From the NCBI RefSeq assembly GCF_007827975.1, contig NZ_VITT01000003.1: a stretch of 64,000 bases of DNA; one strand, 5' to 3'. Each line of letters starts with the position of its first letter. The first letter of the stretch is position 1. Of the stretch, positions 17,274-26,128 are shown piece after piece. The position numbers were made by a program, and so were the translations under genes. This DNA comes from Nitrospirillum viridazoti (GTDB lineage: Bacteria > Pseudomonadota > Alphaproteobacteria > Azospirillales > Azospirillaceae). Under the pieces are notes generated by a model, which did no database searches, was not told the DNA's origin, and was given only the letters and a program-made list of their open reading frames with translations.

Positions 17274-17731
17274 CGGGCGCGAACGGTGATGGTGACGGTG
17301 TCGCTGAAGAAGCCGCCCTGGCGCACGGTCTGGCGCGGCAGGCTCAGCAGGATGCTGCCGGTGCGCAATTCCGTCTGCGGATCCAGGCGGTTGATCACCT
17401 GCGGCTCGCTCAGCGGGCGGCCATCCACCTGGTCGTAAGAGATGGTGTAGGGGATCTTGTTGCCCCGGGCGTCGACCAGGGCGCCGCCGTTGTTGGACGA
17501 CAGCACCACGGTGTAGCCCGCGGACTCGTTGCAGCGCTCGCCCAGGTCACCCAGCGTGACGCTGCCGCCATCCGTCGACAGGCTGGTGTCATCGGTGGAA
17601 ACGGACACGAAACAGTTGGACTCCACCACCCCCTTCACGGCGATGTTCAGCGCCATCGCCGGCTTCATCGCCGGCAACGCCAGAACCAAGGCCAGGAACG
17701 CAGGGCGGATGAAACCGCTGACCGCACGCAT
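17270..17731 (-). CDS. Exported spore-coat-U-like (SCPU) domain protein
   Basis: A 153-residue protein with a signal peptide (MRAVSGFIRPAFLALVLALPAMKPAMA). The rest is a beta-rich domain with two cysteines (NCFVSV and ERCNESAG) and a conserved-looking end, LLSLPRQTVRQGGFFSDTVTITVRA. That layout matches SCPU/Csu-type secreted pilin-like domains, often found in chaperone-usher systems, but no usher or chaperone is nearby. The stop codon overlaps the convergent CPBP gene by 4 bases. The start at 17731 is chosen because the signal peptide begins there; an upstream extension has no signal character. Confidence 0.6.
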   Translation of the reverse strand: MRAVSGFIRPAFLALVLALPAMKPAMALNIAVKGVVESNCFVSVSTDDTSLSTDGGSVTLGDLGERCNESAGYTVVLSSNNGGALVDARGNKIPYTISYDQVDGRPLSEPQVINRLDPQTELRTGSILLSLPRQTVRQGGFFSDTVTITVRAR

Positions 17732-17879
17732 GGAACGCAGGCACCCTTTTCTCAAGGTCCTGGCGCGACACCCCCCGTGGGCACCGCTGTCAGGCATATC
17801 GCAACACATCGCAACGTAGCAATATACATGCCGTTAATTTGGCGGCGGTTTGACGGCGCCGACTCGCGTATGGACCGGT

Positions 17880-17907
17880 GCCTCTTGCTCAATGAAAGAG
17901 GCTTTTT
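17880..17907 (+). terminator. Terminator-like hairpin oriented to the plus strand
   Basis: A 7-bp stem GCCTCTT/AAGAGGC with a 9-base loop is followed directly by TTTTT. Both flanking genes run on the minus strand, so no known transcript would use it. It may mark the end of antisense or leader transcription, or be chance. Confidence 0.35.
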
Positions 17908-17962
17908 GCATTGTGCAATGAATTTTGGAAATGTGACGGCGTGTGACGGCACAAAGCCGGCG

Positions 17963-18697
17963 TCAGGACGCCGGCTCCAGCGGCAGCCAGCCGTCCCGGC
18001 CCAGGGCTTCCAGCGGCTGGAAGCGCCGCTTGTAGTCCATCTTGCGGCTGCCCTCGATCCAGTAGCCGAGATAGACGTGGGGCAGGCCCTCACGGCGGGC
18101 TTGGTCCACCAGGGTCAGGATGAGGTGGGTGCCCAGGCTGCGTTCGGGCATGTCGGGGTTGTAAAAGCTGTAGACGGCGGAAAAGCCGTCATCCAGCCGG
18201 TCGGTCAGGATGGCCCCCATCAGGGTGCCGCCGCCGTCGCGCAAGGTGTACAGCCGGCTGTCGACCTGGCCTTCCTCGATCATGGCGGCGTAGTCGGTCA
18301 TGCCCATGCGGCTCATGTCGCTGTCGCTGTGGCGCGCTGCCTGATAGCTGGCGAAGACCTGGAACTGTTCCGCCGTGGCGCTGGCCGGCTGCACGCCCGC
18401 CACCAGGTCGGCATTGGCGCGCATGACCTTGCGCATGGTCTTGCTGGGGCTGAAGGTGGCGACGGGGATGCGCACGGGCACGCAGGCGGCGCAGCCGCTG
18501 CAGACGGGCCGGTAGACGATGTCGTGGCTGCGGCGGAAGCCCGCGCGGGATAGGGCGGAATTGACCCCGCTGGCCTGCTGGCCCACCAGGCGGGTGAACA
18601 GCTTGCGCTCCATGCGCCCGGGCAGGTAGGGGCAGGGCATGGGGCCGGAGCGGTAGAATTGCTGCAACGGCCGGGAATGGGGGGGGATGACGGACAT
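17963..18697 (-). CDS. bpt: Aspartate/glutamate leucyltransferase
   Basis: A 244-residue aminoacyl-tRNA-protein transferase of the N-degron pathway. It moves leucine to proteins beginning with Asp or Glu, marking them for ClpS-ClpAP. Features are the N-terminal CPYLPGRMERKLFTRL, the cysteine pair CSGCAACVPVRIPV, and a C-terminal GNAT-like fold with YSFYNPDMPERSLGTHLILTLVDQAR and YLGYWIEGSRKMDYKRRFQPLE. The start at 18697 follows AAGAAAGG. Its downstream partners clpS and clpA are also in the window at about 62.7-64 kb. Confidence 0.95.
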   Translation of the reverse strand: MSVIPPHSRPLQQFYRSGPMPCPYLPGRMERKLFTRLVGQQASGVNSALSRAGFRRSHDIVYRPVCSGCAACVPVRIPVATFSPSKTMRKVMRANADLVAGVQPASATAEQFQVFASYQAARHSDSDMSRMGMTDYAAMIEEGQVDSRLYTLRDGGGTLMGAILTDRLDDGFSAVYSFYNPDMPERSLGTHLILTLVDQARREGLPHVYLGYWIEGSRKMDYKRRFQPLEALGRDGWLPLEPAS

Positions 18698-18878
18698 CCG
18701 CGCCTTTCTTGAACGGTCAGGGCTCCTGGGACATTGCCCCGGGGGCAAGCGAACGAATACTGGGCCTACTCAAGAACCATGCCGGCCAAAACGATACCCG
18801 ATGTCGGCGACTGGATGAACTTTACCGGGAGATGTAGGGCCATACCAGAGGCATTCCCTTTGGGGGTAACCGTGTTCT

Positions 18879-20024
18879 TCAGCGCCCGCCGCCTTCCGGC
18901 CGGCTGGTGACCGAGGGCGGCGGGGGTGGCACCGGCTGGCCGGCCGGGGTGGTAGGGATGCCTGTGGGCGTGGTGGCCGTGCCCGGGGGCGTGGCCGTTG
19001 CCGTCAGGGGATGTTCGCGCAGCACGGTGATGCTGATGCGCCGGTTGCGCGGCGATTTGGGATCCTCGGGGAATAGCGGGTCGCGGTCAGCCAGCCCCAC
19101 GACGGAGGCGATGCGATCCTCGGCCACGCCGGCGGCGGCCAGGGCGCGGCGGCTGGCGTTAGCGCGGTCCGACGACAGTTCCCAGTTGCCGTAGTTGCCG
19201 CTGCCGTTGTTGGAGAAGGGCGTGTTGTCGGTATGGCCGGTGATGGACACCTTGTTGGGCAGCTTGGCCACCGCCTGCGCCACCAGCGACAGGAGCTGGG
19301 CCGTCTGCGTGTTCATCTTGGCGCTGCCGGACGGGAACATGGAGTAGCCGTCCTGGTCCACCAGGTTCAGCCGCTCCCCTTCCGGCGTGCGCTGCATGAT
19401 GACGTTCTGCTGCAGGGCCTTCAGTTCCGGCACCTGCTGGATGGCCTGGCGGACCTCTTTCTCGATTTCCTTGAACTGCTGGTCCTCGTGGTGGGCCAGG
19501 GCCTGCTTCAGCTCCTGCTCATCCACCTTGCCGTCGCCGTTCTGGTCCATGTCCAGCCGGCCGTCGCCCGACTTGCTGCCGTCGCTGCGCCCGCCGTTGT
19601 TGTCGGTGGTGCCGCTGGTCTTCTCATCCTTGCCGTCGGGCTTGCCCTGGGCCTCGTCCGTGGCGTCCTCCACCGATTGGAAGGCGTTGGAGGCCTGGGG
19701 ACGGGAGGGCAGGGGCACCGCCACCGAGGTGGGGGAGCTGTTGTTCATGGCGGCACCGTTGACCGTGATGGTCTTGCCGCCCAGCACGCCGCCGGCGCCG
19801 CTTTCCTGCTTGGACGGGGTGGCGGGGCTGAAATAGTCGGCCAGGCCCAGCTTCTGCTCCGCCGTGGTCACGCTCAGCAGCCACAGCAGCAGGAAGAAAG
19901 CCATCATGGCGGTGACGAAGTCGGCGTACGCCACCTTCCAGGCGCCGCCGTGGTGCCCGTCGCCGCCCTTGTTCACCTTCTTGATGATGATGGGCGCCTT
20001 CTCGTCGCCCCCCGCGCTGGCCAA
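18879..20024 (-). CDS. motB: Flagellar stator protein MotB with EF-hand insert
   Basis: 381 residues. MotB anchors the stator to peptidoglycan and lines its proton path. An N-terminal basic tail is followed by WKVAYADFVTAMMAFFLLLWLL, a single membrane helix with the proton-carrying Asp35. A C-terminal OmpA domain at about 215-335 includes ITGHTDNTPF, SSDRANASRRAL and NRRISITVL. The linker contains a canonical EF-hand loop, DQNGDGKVDEQE at 160-171, which is unusual. Translation seems to start at TTG 20024, eight bases after AAGGGG; no earlier or better start exists. No motA lies next to it. The tail is rich in Pro and Thr. Confidence 0.92.
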   Translation of the reverse strand: MASAGGDEKAPIIIKKVNKGGDGHHGGAWKVAYADFVTAMMAFFLLLWLLSVTTAEQKLGLADYFSPATPSKQESGAGGVLGGKTITVNGAAMNNSSPTSVAVPLPSRPQASNAFQSVEDATDEAQGKPDGKDEKTSGTTDNNGGRSDGSKSGDGRLDMDQNGDGKVDEQELKQALAHHEDQQFKEIEKEVRQAIQQVPELKALQQNVIMQRTPEGERLNLVDQDGYSMFPSGSAKMNTQTAQLLSLVAQAVAKLPNKVSITGHTDNTPFSNNGSGNYGNWELSSDRANASRRALAAAGVAEDRIASVVGLADRDPLFPEDPKSPRNRRISITVLREHPLTATATPPGTATTPTGIPTTPAGQPVPPPPPSVTSRPEGGGR

Positions 20025-20260
20025 GCCGATTTCCCCTTATGCCTCGAAGTCTTGGACGAACACCGTGACCGGGGCAGTGTAACCGGGGCCGGGGCCGCCG
20101 CGACAGATCCTAAATGGATCGCCTGCGGGATAGCCTCGGGCATACGGCCGGGATCGGTACCCACCCGGAACGAACAATCGTGGGCGCCATATGGTCACGC
20201 CTTGCCCCGTGGCCAAGGGTGGGCTTTCCCCGGACCGGGGGCCATGGTATCGCTTTAACC

Positions 20261-21121
20261 ATGGCGACCATGACCGAACATACCCTTCGGGGTCTCTCCG
20301 CCCTGGGCTTCCACCGCCTGGCCTACACGCAGTGGAGTCCTGAGGGTGGGCTCCCCGGACGCACCATCGTTTGCTGCCATGGCCTGACCCGCAACGGCCG
20401 CGACTTCGACGTGCTGGCGGCGGATCTGGCGGACAGCCTGGGTGCCCGGGTGGTCTGCCCCGACGTGGTGGGCCGCGGCAAGAGCGGCACGCTGGCCAAT
20501 CCCGACCTCTACGGCTACCCCCAGTACCTGGCGGACATGGCGGCCCTGATCGCGCGCCTGGATGTGGAAAGCCTGGATTGGGTCGGTACCTCCATGGGCG
20601 GTCTGATCGGCATGATCCTGGCGGCCCAGGGCGACACCCCCGTCACCCGCCTGGTGGTGAACGATGTCGGCCCGCTGGTGCCCAAGGCAGCGCTGGAACG
20701 CATCGGCACCTATGTCGGCACCAACCTCGTCTTCCGTACGGTGGAGGAGGTGCAGCGCTACCTCAGCCTGGTCTACGCCCCCTTCGGCGACCTGACGGAC
20801 GCGCAGTGGCGCCACCTGGCCGAGCACGGCTATTGGACGCGGCCCGACGGCACGCTGGGCCTGGCCTATGACACCGGCATCGCCCGCGCCTTCCAGACCC
20901 AGCCCATCACCGATGTCGATCTATGGCCGGTGTGGGGCATGATCCGCTGCCCCGTCCTGGCCATCCGCGGCCTGCAATCCGACCTGCTGACGGCAGAGAT
21001 CGCGCAGGCGATGACGGAGCGGGGACCCAAGGCCACGCTGTTCGAGGTGACGGACGCCGGCCACGCCCCGGCGCTGATGGATCCGGCGCAGCTGGCGGCC
21101 GTGCGCGACTTCCTGCGCTAG
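20261..21121 (+). CDS. Alpha/beta hydrolase
   Basis: A 286-residue serine hydrolase with the fold's landmarks: the oxyanion strand IVCCHGLTRNGRDF, the nucleophile elbow GTSMGG, an acid in the late strands, and the catalytic histidine in DAGHAPALMD. A lid region runs from about 150 to 200. The substrate cannot be read from sequence. The ATG at 20261 is chosen over a second ATG at 20270; the long upstream extension has no coding signs. The stop is one base from the GTG of the following hydrolase, so the two are probably co-transcribed. Confidence 0.88.
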   Translation: MATMTEHTLRGLSALGFHRLAYTQWSPEGGLPGRTIVCCHGLTRNGRDFDVLAADLADSLGARVVCPDVVGRGKSGTLANPDLYGYPQYLADMAALIARLDVESLDWVGTSMGGLIGMILAAQGDTPVTRLVVNDVGPLVPKAALERIGTYVGTNLVFRTVEEVQRYLSLVYAPFGDLTDAQWRHLAEHGYWTRPDGTLGLAYDTGIARAFQTQPITDVDLWPVWGMIRCPVLAIRGLQSDLLTAEIAQAMTERGPKATLFEVTDAGHAPALMDPAQLAAVRDFLR

Positions 21122-21122
21122 G

Positions 21123-22166
21123 GTGCCTCTCCCGCCCTTGCCCCCGGGCTATCCGCCCTTCCGGAGCCGCTTGCCATGGCTGGGGCCGGATCTGCAGACC
21201 CTGCGCAACACCCTGCGCCGGCCCCGGCATTCCCTGCCGGCGGGTGAGGCGCTTATCTTCCCCATGGATGATGGCAGCGGCGACAGCCTGGCCGGCACGC
21301 TGCATCGCCCGGCGGTGCCGGCGGCCGCTCGTCCACTGGTGGTGCTGATCCACGGCCTGGCGGGGTCGGAGGACAGCCCCTACATCCGCGCCGCCGCCGG
21401 GGCGGTGCTGGCGCGCGGCCATGCCGTCCTGCGCCTGAACCTGCGCGGCGCCGGTCCCTTCGTCGGGCGGACGCGCCAGCGCTATCACGCCGGCCGCACG
21501 CAGGATGCCCGCGCCGTGCTGGCGCACCTTGCCGCCGCCCTGCCGGACCTGACGGCGGCGGGTGTGGTGGTGGTGGGCTATTCCCTCGCCGGCAACATGG
21601 TGCTGAAGCTGATGGGAGAGGTGGGAGCACTGCCCCCCATGGTGCGCGGCGGCGTGGCCGTGTCGGCGCCCATCGACCTGTCCGCCACCTCCCGCCGCTT
21701 CCTGAAGGCCCGCAACCGCCCCTATCACCTGTGGTTGTTGCGCCAGATGAAGGCGGAGACGCTGGCCACGCCGGCCGAGCCTGGAACGGCCGAGGTGGAG
21801 CGCCAGGCGGCGGTGCGCCGCGCCCGCACCATCTACGACTTCGACGATGGCTATGTGGCGCCGGCCAACGGCTGGCGGGACGCGGAGGACTATTATCGCG
21901 TCAACAGCGCGCTCCAGTTCCTGCCCGCCATCACCCGTCCCACCCTGGTCATCCACGCGCTGGACGATCCCTGGATCGCGCCCGAACCCTATCTGGCCTT
22001 CGACTGGGCGGCGCACCCGGCGCTGGTGCCCCTGATCGTGACCAAAGGGGGGCATGTCGGATTTCATGCCGCGCGAAGGGGCCACGAGGCTATTTTGGAG
22101 GGCGCTATTTTAGGTGGTGGATGGCTCGATCAATGCCTGGTGCGTTTTCTGGGAACGCTGGCATGA
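21123..22166 (+). CDS. YheT-like alpha/beta hydrolase
   Basis: A 347-residue hydrolase of the YheT/ABHD1-3 group. Markers are PPFRSRLPWLGPDLQTLRNTL near the N-terminus, LIHGLAGSEDSPYIR for the oxyanion region, GYSLAGNMVLK around the nucleophile, HALDDPWI holding the acid, and TKGGHVGFHA with the histidine. These enzymes are esterase- or lipase-like, and the natural substrate is unknown. The GTG start at 21123 follows the previous gene by one base; no ATG is suitably placed. Confidence 0.88.
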   Translation: MPLPPLPPGYPPFRSRLPWLGPDLQTLRNTLRRPRHSLPAGEALIFPMDDGSGDSLAGTLHRPAVPAAARPLVVLIHGLAGSEDSPYIRAAAGAVLARGHAVLRLNLRGAGPFVGRTRQRYHAGRTQDARAVLAHLAAALPDLTAAGVVVVGYSLAGNMVLKLMGEVGALPPMVRGGVAVSAPIDLSATSRRFLKARNRPYHLWLLRQMKAETLATPAEPGTAEVERQAAVRRARTIYDFDDGYVAPANGWRDAEDYYRVNSALQFLPAITRPTLVIHALDDPWIAPEPYLAFDWAAHPALVPLIVTKGGHVGFHAARRGHEAILEGAILGGGWLDQCLVRFLGTLA

Positions 22167-22204
22167 TGGGGCCGCGATAATAAACATATGGGAGGGTCAT
22201 TCCT

Positions 22205-22594
22205 GTGCTGGATCACATTGGCTTCTCGGTCGCCGACTTCGCGACCTCCTCCGCCTTCTACGATCACGCCCTGGCCCCGTTGGGCATCACCCGCCTCATG
22301 AACATCACCGCGGAGATGACGGGCGCGGGCGACCATGCCGGCTACGGCAGCGACGGCAAGCCCTATTTCTGGATCGGCACGGGGCGGCGCCTACAGGGCG
22401 GCGCCCTGCACGTCTGCTTCGCCGCGGCGGATCGCAAGACGGTCAACGCCTTCCATGCCGCAGCCCTCGCTGCCGGCGGGCGGGATAACGGCGCGCCGGG
22501 CCTGCGCCCGCACTACCATCCCAATTACTACGGGGCCTTCGTGCTGGATCCCGACGGCCACAATATCGAAGCCGTCTGCCACGATCCCGAATGA
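22205..22594 (+). CDS. VOC-family (glyoxalase/bleomycin-resistance fold) protein
   Basis: A 129-residue single vicinal-oxygen-chelate domain starting MLDHIGFSVADFATSSAFYDHALAPLGI and ending YYGAFVLDPDGHNIEAVCHDPE, the usual last strand with its metal-ligand Glu. His4, a residue near mid-protein and this Glu are the probable metal ligands. The reaction is unknown. The GTG at 22205 is preceded by GGGAGG at good spacing. It ends at a strong hairpin shared with hemB. Confidence 0.85.
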   Translation: MLDHIGFSVADFATSSAFYDHALAPLGITRLMNITAEMTGAGDHAGYGSDGKPYFWIGTGRRLQGGALHVCFAAADRKTVNAFHAAALAAGGRDNGAPGLRPHYHPNYYGAFVLDPDGHNIEAVCHDPE

Positions 22595-22603
22595 CGGAAA
22601 GGG

Positions 22604-22637
22604 CGGCGCGGACCGGATGCGCGTCCGGTCCGCGCCG
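22604..22637. terminator. Hairpin between VOC gene and hemB
   Basis: A perfect 14-bp GC-rich stem (22604-22617 with 22624-22637) and a TGCGCG loop lie between two convergent genes. No T tract follows in either direction, so termination efficiency is uncertain. Confidence 0.6.
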
Positions 22638-22644
22638 TGCCCGA

Positions 22645-23667
22645 TCAGTGGCCGGCCTGCAGCAGGCGGGCGGCGTCGACGGCGCCATAGGTCAGGACGG
22701 CGTCCGCGCCGGCGCGCCGGAAGGCCAGCAGCGTTTCCAGCAGCGACTTCTCGTAATCCATCCAGCCGTTCTGGGCGGCGGCTTTCATCATGGCAAACTC
22801 GCCGCTGACCTGGTAGGCGAAGGTGGGCACGCCGAACTCCGCCTTCACCCGGTGGACGATGTCCAGGTAGGGCAGGCCCGGCTTCACCATGACCATGTCC
22901 GCGCCTTCCTCCAGATCCAGCTGCACCTCGCGCAGGGCCTCGTTGGTGTTGGCCGAGTCCATCTGGTAGGTGCGCTTGTCGCCCTTCAGCAGGCCACCGG
23001 TCTTCACCGCGTCGCGGAAGGGGCCGTAGAAGGCGGAGGCGTACTTGGCGGCATAGGCGCATATGCGGGTCAGCTCATGCCCGCTCTCATCCAGGGCGTC
23101 GCGGATGGCGCCGACGCGCCCGTCCATCATGTCGGACGGGGCGATGATGTCGCACCCCGCCGCCGCCTGCACCAGCGACTGCTGCACCAGCACGGCCACT
23201 GTCTCATCGTTCAGGATGCGGCCGTCGGTAACGATGCCGTCGTGGCCGTGGCTGGTATAGGGGTCCAGTGCCACGTCGCCCAGGGTGCCGATATCCGGCA
23301 CCTCGCGCTTGATGGCGCGGAGCGCACGGCACATCAGGTTGTCGGGGTTGGTCGCCTCGCTGCCCATGGGATCCTTCTGGTCCGCCGGCAGGCAGGGGAA
23401 CAGGGCCACGCAGGGGATGCCCAGGTCGCGCGCTTCGGCCACGGCCGGCACCAGCAGGTCGATGCTGAGCCGCTCCACCCCCGGCATGGAGGCCACGGGC
23501 TCCCGCTGGTTCTCACCGTCCACCACGAAGACCGGCCAGATCAGGTCGTCGACCGACAGCCGGGTTTCCGCCACCAGCCGGCGCGTCCAGGCATCGACGC
23601 GGTTGCGGCGCGGACGCTGGCGGGGGTCGCCGCCGAAACGGCGGGGCAGGGAGGCATGATCAACCAT
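22645..23667 (-). CDS. hemB: Delta-aminolevulinic acid dehydratase (porphobilinogen synthase)
   Basis: The 340-residue enzyme joins two 5-aminolevulinates to form porphobilinogen for heme and corrin synthesis. It has the two Schiff-base lysine regions (CAYAAKYASAFYGPFRDA and MVMVKPGLPYLD) and the active-site stretch DVALDPYTSHGHDGIV. Where zinc-dependent enzymes carry three cysteines, this protein has Ala, Asp and Asp, so it belongs to the magnesium-type group common in alphaproteobacteria. The gene is monocistronic, and its start faces a 306-base intergenic region. Confidence 0.96.
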   Translation of the reverse strand: MVDHASLPRRFGGDPRQRPRRNRVDAWTRRLVAETRLSVDDLIWPVFVVDGENQREPVASMPGVERLSIDLLVPAVAEARDLGIPCVALFPCLPADQKDPMGSEATNPDNLMCRALRAIKREVPDIGTLGDVALDPYTSHGHDGIVTDGRILNDETVAVLVQQSLVQAAAGCDIIAPSDMMDGRVGAIRDALDESGHELTRICAYAAKYASAFYGPFRDAVKTGGLLKGDKRTYQMDSANTNEALREVQLDLEEGADMVMVKPGLPYLDIVHRVKAEFGVPTFAYQVSGEFAMMKAAAQNGWMDYEKSLLETLLAFRRAGADAVLTYGAVDAARLLQAGH

Positions 23668-23973
23668 GGGAAAGTCTCCAAGTCCTTGAGACGTTTGGGA
23701 ATGACGTTGGGTAAGGAACCGGTGCCGGGAATGCTACGCCTGGGATCCCCGCCCCTCAAGCGCGCGGACGGGGGCGGGCCGCCCGCCCAGGTCAACGCTG
23801 CCCTGCCGGGGGCGGGGCCAGGGGAGAGGCCGGGGGGGGGCGATGGCCGCTGGGCTGGCATTGCCCGGTGCCGCTCCCTATGATCTCCGGCAACGGGCGG
23901 GGCCGCTGGCGGCCGCCCCACAGATAAATCCGAAGGCCCCGAGGGGCCTCGGCAAACTTCAGGGGATGAGGGA
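23668..23973. other. Intergenic region between divergent hemB and the CoA hydrolase gene
   Basis: 306 bases without a gene, holding both divergent promoters. It is GC-rich with G runs near 23815-23840. I see a good ribosome site (AGGGGATGAGGGA) before 23974 but no clear operator or RNA element. Confidence 0.6.
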
Positions 23974-25089
23974 ATGAACGAGACCGTGGACCTGGGTGCG
24001 GCGGAGCCCCACGTCATCTGCACCGTGCGCGGCGCCATCGGCCATGTGCTGCTGAACCGGCCCAAGGCGCTGAACGCGTTGACCTTGGATATGATCCGCA
24101 TCATCGATCCGCAGCTGGCGGCCTGGGCCCGGGACCCGGCCATCAAGGCGGTGGTCATTCAGGGGGCCGGTGACCGCGCCTTCTGCGCCGGCGGCGACGT
24201 GCGCGCCGTGTGGGACAGCGGCAAGGCCCGGCAGGCCGGGGAGGGGGACGGCGCCATCGCCCGCGACTTCTTCCGTGAGGAATACCGGCTGAACCGCCGC
24301 ATCAAACGCTACCCCAAACCGTACATCGCATTGCTGGACGGCATTACCATGGGCGGCGGCGTGGGCCTGTCGGTGCACGGCAGTCACCGGGTGACGACGG
24401 AGAAGACCCTGCTGGCCATGCCGGAGACGGGCATCGGTCTGTTCCCCGACGTGGGCGGCGGCTACTTCCTGTCCCGCCTGCCGGGGGAGCTGGGCACCTA
24501 CCTGGCGCTGACCGGCGCCCGCCTGGGCGCCGCCGACGCCGCCTATGCCGGAATCGCCACCCACCACGTCCCCTCCGCCCAGTTGGGCGCGCTGCTGGAA
24601 GAACTGGTGGCGGCGAGTTATGGCGCGCAGGCGCACGCCACCGTCGATACCGTGCTGGCCCGCCACGCCGCCTTCCCCGGCGAGGCGCCGCTGGCCGCCC
24701 ACACGCCCTCGATCGACCGCAGCTTCAACGCCGAAACCGTGGAAGATATCCTGGCCTGCCTGTGCGATGAAACGCAGGGCTTCGACGATTCCTGGGCGGC
24801 GGCCACGGTGAAGACCCTGTCGCAGATGTCGCCCACCAGCCTGAAGGTGACCTTGAGCCAGCTGCGCCGAGGCGTGGCGCTGGAGATCGAGGACGTGCTG
24901 GTCATGGAATACCGTATGACCCAGGCGGTGATGGCCGGCCATGACTTTTACGAAGGAATTCGAGCGCAGCTGGTGGACAAGGACCGCCAGCCGAAATGGC
25001 TGCCCGCGACCCTGGCCGAGGTATCCGAGTCTGAGGTGGCGCGGCACTTCCAGCCGGTGCCGTCCGGGGATCTCACCTTCACCGATTGA
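23974..25089 (+). CDS. 3-hydroxyisobutyryl-CoA hydrolase (enoyl-CoA hydratase family)
   Basis: A 371-residue crotonase-fold enzyme, longer than ordinary enoyl-CoA hydratases and the right length for HIBCH. Characteristic pieces are LNRPKALNALTLDMI, the oxyanion-hole loop GAGDRAFCAGGDVRAV, and DGITMGGGVGLSVHG with PETGIGLFPDVGGGYFLSRLPG, which carries the catalytic Glu and Asp. It should release 3-hydroxyisobutyrate during valine breakdown. Other valine-pathway genes are not adjacent. A 3-hydroxypropionyl-CoA hydrolase role is also possible. Confidence 0.9.
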   Translation: MNETVDLGAAEPHVICTVRGAIGHVLLNRPKALNALTLDMIRIIDPQLAAWARDPAIKAVVIQGAGDRAFCAGGDVRAVWDSGKARQAGEGDGAIARDFFREEYRLNRRIKRYPKPYIALLDGITMGGGVGLSVHGSHRVTTEKTLLAMPETGIGLFPDVGGGYFLSRLPGELGTYLALTGARLGAADAAYAGIATHHVPSAQLGALLEELVAASYGAQAHATVDTVLARHAAFPGEAPLAAHTPSIDRSFNAETVEDILACLCDETQGFDDSWAAATVKTLSQMSPTSLKVTLSQLRRGVALEIEDVLVMEYRMTQAVMAGHDFYEGIRAQLVDKDRQPKWLPATLAEVSESEVARHFQPVPSGDLTFTD

Positions 25090-25366
25090 TGTACGCCGGA
25101 GCGGTAGTCCGGGTGGGAATCGGCCCGGCTATCCCTCCGGAAGAGATATGCCGGATAAACGGATAGCGGACCTACCCTTTAGGGGTAGGGAAGCATCGCC
25201 TTAACCGCCAGATTCTGAGCATTTCTTACATTATCGGGTCGATTACCCGGGGACGATGCGTTAAAGTCTTGTCCGTCCAATGGAATCTACGTATCCCAAA
25301 TGGTTCGTGCCGGTTTACTTGCCGGCGAACACTCTATGTCGTCGGTTCAGTGTGAAGGAGAGGGCT

Positions 25367-25840
25367 TTGAAGCAACCTTACTACGACAGCATCCTGTTGA
25401 TCGAAAGGCTGCATCGGCACTTTCTGGAAGTGCTGAAGGTCGAACTGGACCGGCAAGGTGTGCAGGACATCAACAACGTCCAGAGCTTGATTCTCTATAA
25501 TATCGGTGAGGATGAACTGACGGTGGGGGAGTTGACCGCGCGGGGCTACTACCTGGGGTCGAACGTCTCCTACAACGTCAAGAAGATGCATGAGAACGGC
25601 TATCTGACGCAGGAGCGGTCGGCCCATGACCGCCGGTCCGTGCGCGTCCGACTGTCCGAAAAGGGCATCGCGCTGCGCGACAAGATCAACACCCTGTTCG
25701 AACGCCAGGTGGGTGCGCTGGGTGAGGCTGGCCTGTCGGCGGATGAGCTGAACAAGGCCAATGAATTGATGCGCAAGCTGGAGCGGTTCTGGACTTCTGC
25801 CCTGGACTACACCAACTATCCTGCCAGTTCCGCCGCCTGA
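25367..25840 (+). CDS. MarR-family winged-helix regulator, LdtR-like
   Basis: 157 residues. The central part, ILLIERLHRHFLEVLKVELDRQGVQDINNVQSLILYNIGEDELTVGEL, then GYYLGSNVSYNVKKMHENGYL and ERSAHDRRSVRVRLSEKG, strongly resembles LdtR, the alphaproteobacterial MarR regulator tied to L,D-transpeptidase genes and cell-wall stress (recalled from memory). I chose the TTG at 25367 because AGGAG lies six bases before it; a GTG at 25352 and an ATG at 25280 are in-frame alternatives without such a site. No transpeptidase gene is adjacent. Confidence 0.82.
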   Translation: MKQPYYDSILLIERLHRHFLEVLKVELDRQGVQDINNVQSLILYNIGEDELTVGELTARGYYLGSNVSYNVKKMHENGYLTQERSAHDRRSVRVRLSEKGIALRDKINTLFERQVGALGEAGLSADELNKANELMRKLERFWTSALDYTNYPASSAA

Positions 25841-25871
25841 ACGTCGGCGTTTATTCCAAGCCGGGTGCCGG

Positions 25872-26081
25872 ATGATGGCCGGGAACGACGAAGTCTATGT
25901 CGAATACCATCGGATCGGTCAGATCGTGAAGGCGACCGCCATCGACGCCAACACGGGCGTCGAGGTTTCGATTCAAGGGCCGGCCAACCTGCCGCAGGAA
26001 CATTTGCGCCGTGTCGTGGTGGCCAAGCTGCGATACGTTCTGGCGAAAAGGCGTAACAAGCCGCGCGGGATACTGGCCTGA
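25872..26081 (+). CDS. Small conserved protein, possibly DUF6898
   Basis: A 69-residue protein: VYVEYHRIGQIVKATAIDANTGVEVSIQGPANLPQEHLRRVVVAKLRYVLAKRR. I recall similar small proteins in alphaproteobacteria that sit beside the MarR gene, tentatively labelled DUF6898. It looks like a compact beta-sheet followed by a basic helix. Function is unknown. It lies 31 bases behind the LdtR-like gene and ends before a bidirectional terminator, so it is probably in the same transcript. Confidence 0.65.
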   Translation: MMAGNDEVYVEYHRIGQIVKATAIDANTGVEVSIQGPANLPQEHLRRVVVAKLRYVLAKRRNKPRGILA

Positions 26082-26128
26082 ACCACAAGCCAAGTCTTTG
26101 TCCAAGTCTTTGTCCTGAGCCATAAATG

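Noticed and set aside
16406..18553. Very long plus-strand open frame running through the CPBP, SCPU and bpt region
   Set aside because: It is an out-of-frame or antisense shadow of three well-supported genes; the product is low-complexity Gly/Arg/Ala with no domain.
26090..26113. 12-bp tandem repeat (two copies of CCAAGTCTTTGT)
   Set aside because: Only two copies in a short gap; best explained by slippage, with no promoter or gene context.
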